A stretch of DNA of 12,606 bases from Bacteroidales bacterium (GTDB lineage: Bacteria > Bacteroidota > Bacteroidia > Bacteroidales > UBA4181). Position numbers and translations under genes: made by a program. The notes beneath the pieces were generated by a model. It had not been told where the DNA came from. It searched no databases and saw nothing but the letters and a program-made list of their open reading frames with translations. The DNA is taken from NCBI GenBank assembly GCA_031259205.1, contig JAIRLS010000293.1, positions 1 to 12,606 of the forward strand. The letters are read 5' to 3'. The stretch's first letter is position 1. The number at the start of each line of letters is the position of its first letter. Below, in pieces: positions 7,344 to 12,606 of the stretch.

Positions 7344-9311
7344 TTAATTCCATCCCGGATTTTGTATCAGGTTGGTACTTTTTAACATTTCTCCCTGCCG
7401 AATAGGCCACAGGTATTCTTTTTCGCTGAAACTCAGTTGGTGCAGAGTGATGACATTGTAATAATCTTCCGGCACTTCGCCCATGATGTTCCATGCCCTG
7501 ATGGGTTTGTTCAGTTCGGTTTCGGCCAGCAGCCAACGCCGGACGTCCCAGAAGCGTTTCCCTTCAAAAGCCAGTTCTATCATGCGTTCCTGCCTGATAA
7601 TGTCGCGCATTCCGCTTTGCGAAGAAGGTTTTTCGGAATAGGTAGGATCGGTATATGCCCTCCAGCTTTCTACTACGCCTTCCAGTCCGGCTCTGGTCCT
7701 GATTTTGTTGACATATTCATACACCTCTTCATTAGGCTCATCCAGACATTCGTTCAGCGCTTCGGCATAGAGCAGGTACAGGTCTGCCAGCCGGATAATC
7801 GGGAAGGAACTCTGTGTAGTCGTTAAGGACGTACCGCTCGAATTAACGGAGGTTTCAATGTGCGACCCTTTCTTGACGGCGTATCCGGTAACGGAATACC
7901 TCAATCCCATGAAATTGCCGCTCGGCTTTCCCTTCAGCATCTGGGTACACCAGGCGGTTTGGTCTGCCGGCGTCTGGTCGAAATCCAATTTCCGGCCGTT
8001 GCCCAGCCAGTAGCCGCCGTCGAAGCCCAGATTGGCATAAAAGCGCGGTTCGCGGTACATGTTGATTTTCGCCGTTGTGTAGTCCGTCTTAATGTAATAC
8101 CGGTGGTCTTCGGGCGCCGCCTCTGTCTTGAAGCGGTTTTCGTAATCATAAAACTTGTCCTCGCCGATAGGCACTCCGTGATTGCTGTAGAAAAGCTCTA
8201 CCATGCGCATGGTGGGGGCGATAAGGGGTTCGGTGGCCGCCAGATTAGCATGGCTGCCCTCAAAATGCGGTAATGAGCAGGAAGTATAACCCGTATTGGT
8301 GGTGCCCCAAATGATTTCGCTGTTCCATTTATCCGTTACCACACTCCGCAAGGTCATCACTAATTTGCTGGTGTCCGACACGCCGGAGTAACCCGGATAA
8401 AAAGCAGACTTGCTGAAATCGTAAAGTTCATAGATTTGTCCGGACTGTCGCGCCAACTCTATTGTATCGATGGCGTTTTTGCAGGCGTCCCTCGCCCTTT
8501 CCCATTTTTCCTTTTTCGTCATATTGGTTTCAAACAGATTAACGTTCCGGTTGTCAACCATTCCGGAAAGCCTTTGGTTTTGGTTGAACAGAGGGCTTGC
8601 CGCCGTCACCAGCATTTCCGCTTTGATGGCCAGCGCGATGGGCTGCGTGATCCGGCGCAGTTCGCTGTTAATATCAAAGATCACCAGCGGCAAATCGGGT
8701 ACTGCCTCGTTGATCAGTTGCACGCAGTAATCGACGCAGTCGTCGAACCTGTCGCGATACACCTTCACTTCTTCGATTCCCGCATCCACCGGCATATTCT
8801 CCTTTACCAGAGGAATCGGCCCGTATGCCCGCCAAAGGTAATAATGATAGTAGGCTTTCAGGAATTTCACTTCGGAAATCCAGCGGGCTTTTTCATCCAC
8901 GCCCAAATCAGGCCCCACCTTGTCGATATTTTCGAGGAAAATATTGCAGTCCCTGATGGCTTGATACAGGTCTCGCCCCTGATTGGCGCCTTCCCAGAAA
9001 TTTGCATAAGGGGAATTGCTGTTCTGGTTGAGTTTGATGTTATAACAGTTATAATTTCCCGTTTTACTGTTAGCCCAAGCATCCACCAGCGACCAGCTAT
9101 CGTCGCCGCCCATTATCCCCGGATCTCCCGCAGGAGTGCCGATATTGGGCATGTAATAGTAGCAGGTGGCTAAAAAGGATTCGGCGCCTGCCCTGTCGCG
9201 GAAGGCGTAATCAATCGTTGCGATATTGTCGGGAACAATGTCCAGATAACTGTCGCAAGCGCAAAAAAACAGGAGGAACAAATAATAATATACTCTTTTC
9301 ATCTTTTTCAT
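7344..9311 (-). CDS. SusD/RagB family nutrient-uptake outer membrane lipoprotein
   Basis: 655 residues from ATG 9311. The frame can also begin at TTG 9314, next to the susC stop, or at ATG 9302. The leader is MKRVYYYLFLLFFCAC with lipidated Cys (residue 19 from ATG 9311), followed by DSYLDIVPDN, which is typical of SusD. The N-terminal half fits the SusD-like TPR region. The C-terminal half has RTRAGLEG, then the highly conserved RQERMIELAFEGKRFWDVRR block about 60-80 residues from the end, and finishes LWPIRQGEMLK...QNPGWN, the usual SusD ending. It acts at the cell surface as the ligand-binding lid on the SusC barrel. Only 3 bases separate it from susC, so translational coupling is likely. 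It is somewhat longer than the usual 500-600 residues. The substrate cannot be read from sequence. Confidence 0.95.
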   Translation of the reverse strand: MKKMKRVYYYLFLLFFCACDSYLDIVPDNIATIDYAFRDRAGAESFLATCYYYMPNIGTPAGDPGIMGGDDSWSLVDAWANSKTGNYNCYNIKLNQNSNSPYANFWEGANQGRDLYQAIRDCNIFLENIDKVGPDLGVDEKARWISEVKFLKAYYHYYLWRAYGPIPLVKENMPVDAGIEEVKVYRDRFDDCVDYCVQLINEAVPDLPLVIFDINSELRRITQPIALAIKAEMLVTAASPLFNQNQRLSGMVDNRNVNLFETNMTKKEKWERARDACKNAIDTIELARQSGQIYELYDFSKSAFYPGYSGVSDTSKLVMTLRSVVTDKWNSEIIWGTTNTGYTSCSLPHFEGSHANLAATEPLIAPTMRMVELFYSNHGVPIGEDKFYDYENRFKTEAAPEDHRYYIKTDYTTAKINMYREPRFYANLGFDGGYWLGNGRKLDFDQTPADQTAWCTQMLKGKPSGNFMGLRYSVTGYAVKKGSHIETSVNSSGTSLTTTQSSFPIIRLADLYLLYAEALNECLDEPNEEVYEYVNKIRTRAGLEGVVESWRAYTDPTYSEKPSSQSGMRDIIRQERMIELAFEGKRFWDVRRWLLAETELNKPIRAWNIMGEVPEDYYNVITLHQLSFSEKEYLWPIRQGEMLKSTNLIQNPGWN

Positions 9312-9314
9312 CAA

Positions 9315-12300
9315 TTAAAATGTGAATTGTAAACCGAAATTATATACTCTTTGTAAGGGATACCCCAATCCGTTGCCCGCCATTTCGGGGTCCCACAGTT
9401 TGAACCGGCTAAAGGTAAGCAGATTGGTGCCGTTCAGATACACGCGGAACGTTTTCATTCTGATTCTTTGGGTCAGGCGTTCGGGGATGGTGTATCCTAT
9501 TTCGGCCGATTTCAGGCGCATGAACGAGCCGTTGCGCATGAACCATGTACTCCGTTGCGTGTTGTTGTTGACCATCTGGTCGGACAGGCGCGGCCACAGG
9601 GCAAACAGGTTGCGGTTGTCTTCCGACCAGTGATCGTCGGCATATACCTGCAACAGCGCGTTTTTGGAACGGATGCTGCTGTTGGCGTCCGTATCCACAA
9701 AGGGAAAGGTGGAGGGTTGCGAATCGGTGTTTGCCTGCGTAGCGGTATTGATCCAGAACGACCGCTGCCCGATTCCCTGAAAGAAGAAAGAGAGGTCAAG
9801 CCCCTTGTATCCTGCCGAAAGTCCGAAACCAAATACGATTTGCGGTTCGGTAGGGAATCCGATAGGCGCCCGGTCCAGATCGGTAATCTGTCCGTCGTTG
9901 TCGAGATCCTTGTACTTGATGTCGCCGCCGAGCACGGGTCGCGTATCGTTGAAATTCTGGGAGGGCGAGTTGAGCACTTCATAATCGTCCACAAACAGGC
10001 GTTCTGCAATGTATCCGAATTGCTGCGAAACGGGTTGTCCGATCATGGAGCGCCACGGAGTAGACGAATAGTCAATTTCTTCATATTCGGTATACTCGGT
10101 GGTGCCGTAAGTGAAATTAATCCTGCCGGTCGCCCAGAAGTCATTGTTGAAGATGTGCTGATAGTCGATGGAAAAATCCACTCCCTTGCCGTCGGCTTTG
10201 CCGAGATTGGCCTGGGGCGTCGCCGACAAGCCCATGGTGGCCGGTACGTAAGAACGGTTTAAGAGGATTCCCTCACGATTTTCCGTATAATAATCAAGCA
10301 TGAAATCCAGTTTGTCGAACAGGTTTATCTCAATGCCCAAGTTCAGTTTTTTGGCGGTTTCCCAGGTAATCTGTTCATTGGCATACTGGTCTACCGTTAC
10401 GCCGTATACCGAATGGTTGAAATCATACCCGTAGGCGTAGGATTTTCCCGATTCCGAAGCCATTCTCACTCTGGACAGGTAGAAAAACCGGTCGTCGCTT
10501 GCACCGATAGCATCATTTCCTACCAGTCCGTAGGTGCCTTTGAATTTCAGTTTCGGCATGATTTTTCCCAATCCCAGCACGTCATTCCAAAATTTTTCGT
10601 TAGAAACAATCCATCCGACTCCGATGGAAGGGAAAAAGCCGAAACGTTCGTTTTTGGCAAAGCGTTCCGACCCGTTGTATCCAAAATTAAATTCGGAAAA
10701 ATAACGGCTGTCGAAAGCATAGGTAAACCTCCCCGACAAGCCGGTGTTCCTGTGCGGCAATGACAGCTCAAAACTTGCCGCATTCGCTTCCACATAGTTG
10801 CGAAGGGTGAAGACCAGCAACCCGCTGATCGCGTGTTTATCGAAAAAAGTTCTGTCGTACATTGCCGCTACTTCGGTGTAAGTGGTCGTCTGGATTTGTT
10901 TGGGATCCTCGCTCATTCTTAGCCATTCTTCCGCCTGTCCGGCGCCGGAGTTTAGCCATTGCAACAGGTAAGTGTCTGTTGCCCTGTCATACGTTGCAAT
11001 ATTGTAATAGTACGGTTTGTACTGCCGCCGCGTGGTATGGAGCGAATAGCGCGTAGTGGAATACAAGGCCCTGACGCCTAAGCCCGGGGTGAGAAAATCC
11101 AGGTTTTGTTTCAGTTCAAACTGCGCCATCATCTTGGATTTGTTGTAATCCTTGTATCCTTTCACCATATCGGCATAGGGATTGATGTAATTCGCATTAT
11201 CGTGATTGCCGAACAGGATGTGATGGGCGTAAGCGGTCATTTCGTCGGGAGCGTACTTGGGAGCGAAAAGCACGGGATCGGACTTGATGATTTTCTTGTA
11301 CAGGGCGTCGCCGCCGTCCAATGGCCCTTGATAATCGTCGAAAGTACCCGACAGGCGTACCACTGCTTCGGTAGTTTTGGTGAGATTAATGTTCACATTC
11401 GACCGTAAAAGATATTTTTTCAGGTCAATGTTGTTATTAAAATTGTTCTGCTTGTCCATTTTCAGGTTTCCGTTGTCCTGATTGAAGGTAGCCGCCACAT
11501 AATACCTTGCAATCTTGCCGCCGCCGCTCACATTCAGGTTGGCGCGGTAATTGACGGTCTGGTCGTTGCACAGCATGTTGTACCAGTCATTGGCAGGATA
11601 GGCATACCGGTTCCGGTCGGGAAGCATCGTATTGTCGATTTTTTCCTGCTGATAGGGGACTTCCCCGTTTATATTCCTTGTCAATACCGCTTCATTGTTC
11701 AATTGCATGTAGGTGATGGGATCGGCGAATTTCACCTTTTGAGTGGGCATGGACAATGATGTTTCCGCTCTGAACGACACGGTAGCGCTCCCTTCCCGCC
11801 CTTCTTTGGTGGTGATGGCGATGACCCCGTTAGCGCCGCGCGCACCGTACAGAGCGGTTGCCGTTGCATCCTTCATGATGGAAAAACTGGCGATGTCATC
11901 GGGTTGCATACGCGAAAGGTCGGAGGAAGACATTTCCACGCCGTCGATGAGAATCAGCGGGCCGCTGGCATACGCCAGCGAAGTAACGCCGCGTACAAAG
12001 AAACTGGCGTCGTCCTGCCCCGGTTCACCGCTCATTTGATATGAAATTAACCCTGCAATACGTCCGGAAAGCGCCGTAGAGAGATTGCTGCTCGGTATTT
12101 TCAACTCGCTGGGCTTTACTGTACTAATCGAGGCCAACACGCTTTCTTTCTTTTGTTTGGCGAAGGCTACAATGGTGACTTCCTCCAATTCGTCGGCTTT
12201 GGGTTTAAGCTGTATCGCCAGCACTTTCCGGTCGCCTGCCGTCACCGTCTGCGTTTCGTATCCCACAAAGGAGATCTCCAGCACATCGTCAGGCTTTACA

Positions 12301-12606
12301 TTGATGGTAAAACTGCCGTCTATGTCAGTTATTACACCCCTTGTACTACCCTGTACCTGAATGGAAGCTCCCGCCATTGATTCGCCGTTCTCGTCGGAAA
12401 CAACGCCGGCAATGGTAGTGCCGGACGGAGCAGTACTTACCGGCGGTTGTGCGGTAACGTCTTTTTTGGATAAAATAATACTGTTTTCCACTATCGAATA
12501 GCGGACGTTGCTGTCGCTGAAAATTAATTCCAGTACGTTAAAAAACTTCGCATTCTCTACACTGATGGTGACAAGACGTTTCACATCTATTTCCTTCGTA
12601 TTGTAG
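9315..12606 (-). CDS. SusC/RagA family TonB-linked outer membrane transporter with STN domain (5' end outside the window)
   Basis: At least 1089 residues. The frame stays open past the GTG at 12584 to the window edge, and the codons before it read YNTKEID, continuing the STN domain, so GTG 12584 is not the true start and the signal peptide lies outside. Counting from that GTG: partial STN (1-42, VENAKFFNVLELIFSDSNV), carboxypeptidase-regulatory-like/CNA-B-like domain (about 55-130, IAGVVSDENGESMAGASI and SFVGYETQTV), a TonB-box-like region EEVTIVAFAKQKKES (134-148), plug (about 150-262, with GALYGARG-type sequence LYGARGANGVIAITTKEG at 245-262), then a barrel ending in NFGLQFTF with terminal Phe. 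It imports an oligomer with TonB energy, capped by SusD. The STN domain suggests signalling to an anti-sigma factor in the inner membrane. Confidence 0.95.
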   Translation of the reverse strand, partial: YNTKEIDVKRLVTISVENAKFFNVLELIFSDSNVRYSIVENSIILSKKDVTAQPPVSTAPSGTTIAGVVSDENGESMAGASIQVQGSTRGVITDIDGSFTINVKPDDVLEISFVGYETQTVTAGDRKVLAIQLKPKADELEEVTIVAFAKQKKESVLASISTVKPSELKIPSSNLSTALSGRIAGLISYQMSGEPGQDDASFFVRGVTSLAYASGPLILIDGVEMSSSDLSRMQPDDIASFSIMKDATATALYGARGANGVIAITTKEGREGSATVSFRAETSLSMPTQKVKFADPITYMQLNNEAVLTRNINGEVPYQQEKIDNTMLPDRNRYAYPANDWYNMLCNDQTVNYRANLNVSGGGKIARYYVAATFNQDNGNLKMDKQNNFNNNIDLKKYLLRSNVNINLTKTTEAVVRLSGTFDDYQGPLDGGDALYKKIIKSDPVLFAPKYAPDEMTAYAHHILFGNHDNANYINPYADMVKGYKDYNKSKMMAQFELKQNLDFLTPGLGVRALYSTTRYSLHTTRRQYKPYYYNIATYDRATDTYLLQWLNSGAGQAEEWLRMSEDPKQIQTTTYTEVAAMYDRTFFDKHAISGLLVFTLRNYVEANAASFELSLPHRNTGLSGRFTYAFDSRYFSEFNFGYNGSERFAKNERFGFFPSIGVGWIVSNEKFWNDVLGLGKIMPKLKFKGTYGLVGNDAIGASDDRFFYLSRVRMASESGKSYAYGYDFNHSVYGVTVDQYANEQITWETAKKLNLGIEINLFDKLDFMLDYYTENREGILLNRSYVPATMGLSATPQANLGKADGKGVDFSIDYQHIFNNDFWATGRINFTYGTTEYTEYEEIDYSSTPWRSMIGQPVSQQFGYIAERLFVDDYEVLNSPSQNFNDTRPVLGGDIKYKDLDNDGQITDLDRAPIGFPTEPQIVFGFGLSAGYKGLDLSFFFQGIGQRSFWINTATQANTDSQPSTFPFVDTDANSSIRSKNALLQVYADDHWSEDNRNLFALWPRLSDQMVNNNTQRSTWFMRNGSFMRLKSAEIGYTIPERLTQRIRMKTFRVYLNGTNLLTFSRFKLWDPEMAGNGLGYPLQRVYNFGLQFTF

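Noticed and set aside
8436..9173. Plus-strand 245-residue open frame
   Set aside because: It lies wholly antisense to susD, whose SusD motifs and ending are clear. The translation has no recognisable domain.
9468..10262. Plus-strand 264-residue open frame
   Set aside because: It lies wholly antisense to the barrel-coding part of susC and is a by-product of that gene's codon use.

Overview
The window looks like a Bacteroidota chromosome, most likely order Bacteroidales. The reasons are a SusC/SusD outer-membrane pair, families largely typical of this phylum (DUF4959, DUF5126, DUF5000, DUF4998), SusC-like C-terminal motifs, and few clear Shine-Dalgarno sequences. No closer taxonomic call is possible from the sequence alone.

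All six real genes lie on the minus strand, tightly spaced, and read right to left as one probable operon. The order is: susC-like TonB-dependent transporter (3' part of the gene, running off the right edge at 12606), susD-like lipoprotein, a DUF4959-DUF5126-DUF5000 lipoprotein, a DUF4998 lipoprotein with a C-terminal discoidin (F5/8 type C-like) domain, a 465-residue Tat-exported FAD-dependent oxidoreductase, and a 995-residue Tat-exported protein with two tandem flavoprotein-like modules and a HEAT-like tail. Gaps are 3, 25, 36, 116 and 26 bases. The 116-base gap before the first flavoprotein holds an 11-base tandem repeat that could be regulatory.

The first four genes form a glycan capture and import module: SusD and two accessory lipoproteins hold a ligand at the cell surface and SusC imports it. 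The last two genes place flavoenzymes in the periplasm. No glycoside hydrolase, polysaccharide lyase, esterase, sulfatase or regulator is visible, so the only candidate catalysts here are the flavoproteins. This suggests, but does not prove, a locus that acts on its substrate by redox chemistry. The STN domain on SusC suggests control by an ECF sigma/anti-sigma pair just outside the right edge.

Bases 1-447, beyond the operon's 3' end, contain no credible gene. They hold a structure of about 247 bases bounded by 23-25 base inverted repeats, with two near-adjacent 28-base repeats inside, each carrying an 8-base-stem hairpin. This resembles a MITE or REP-type element. A perfect 12-base palindrome lies just outside it.
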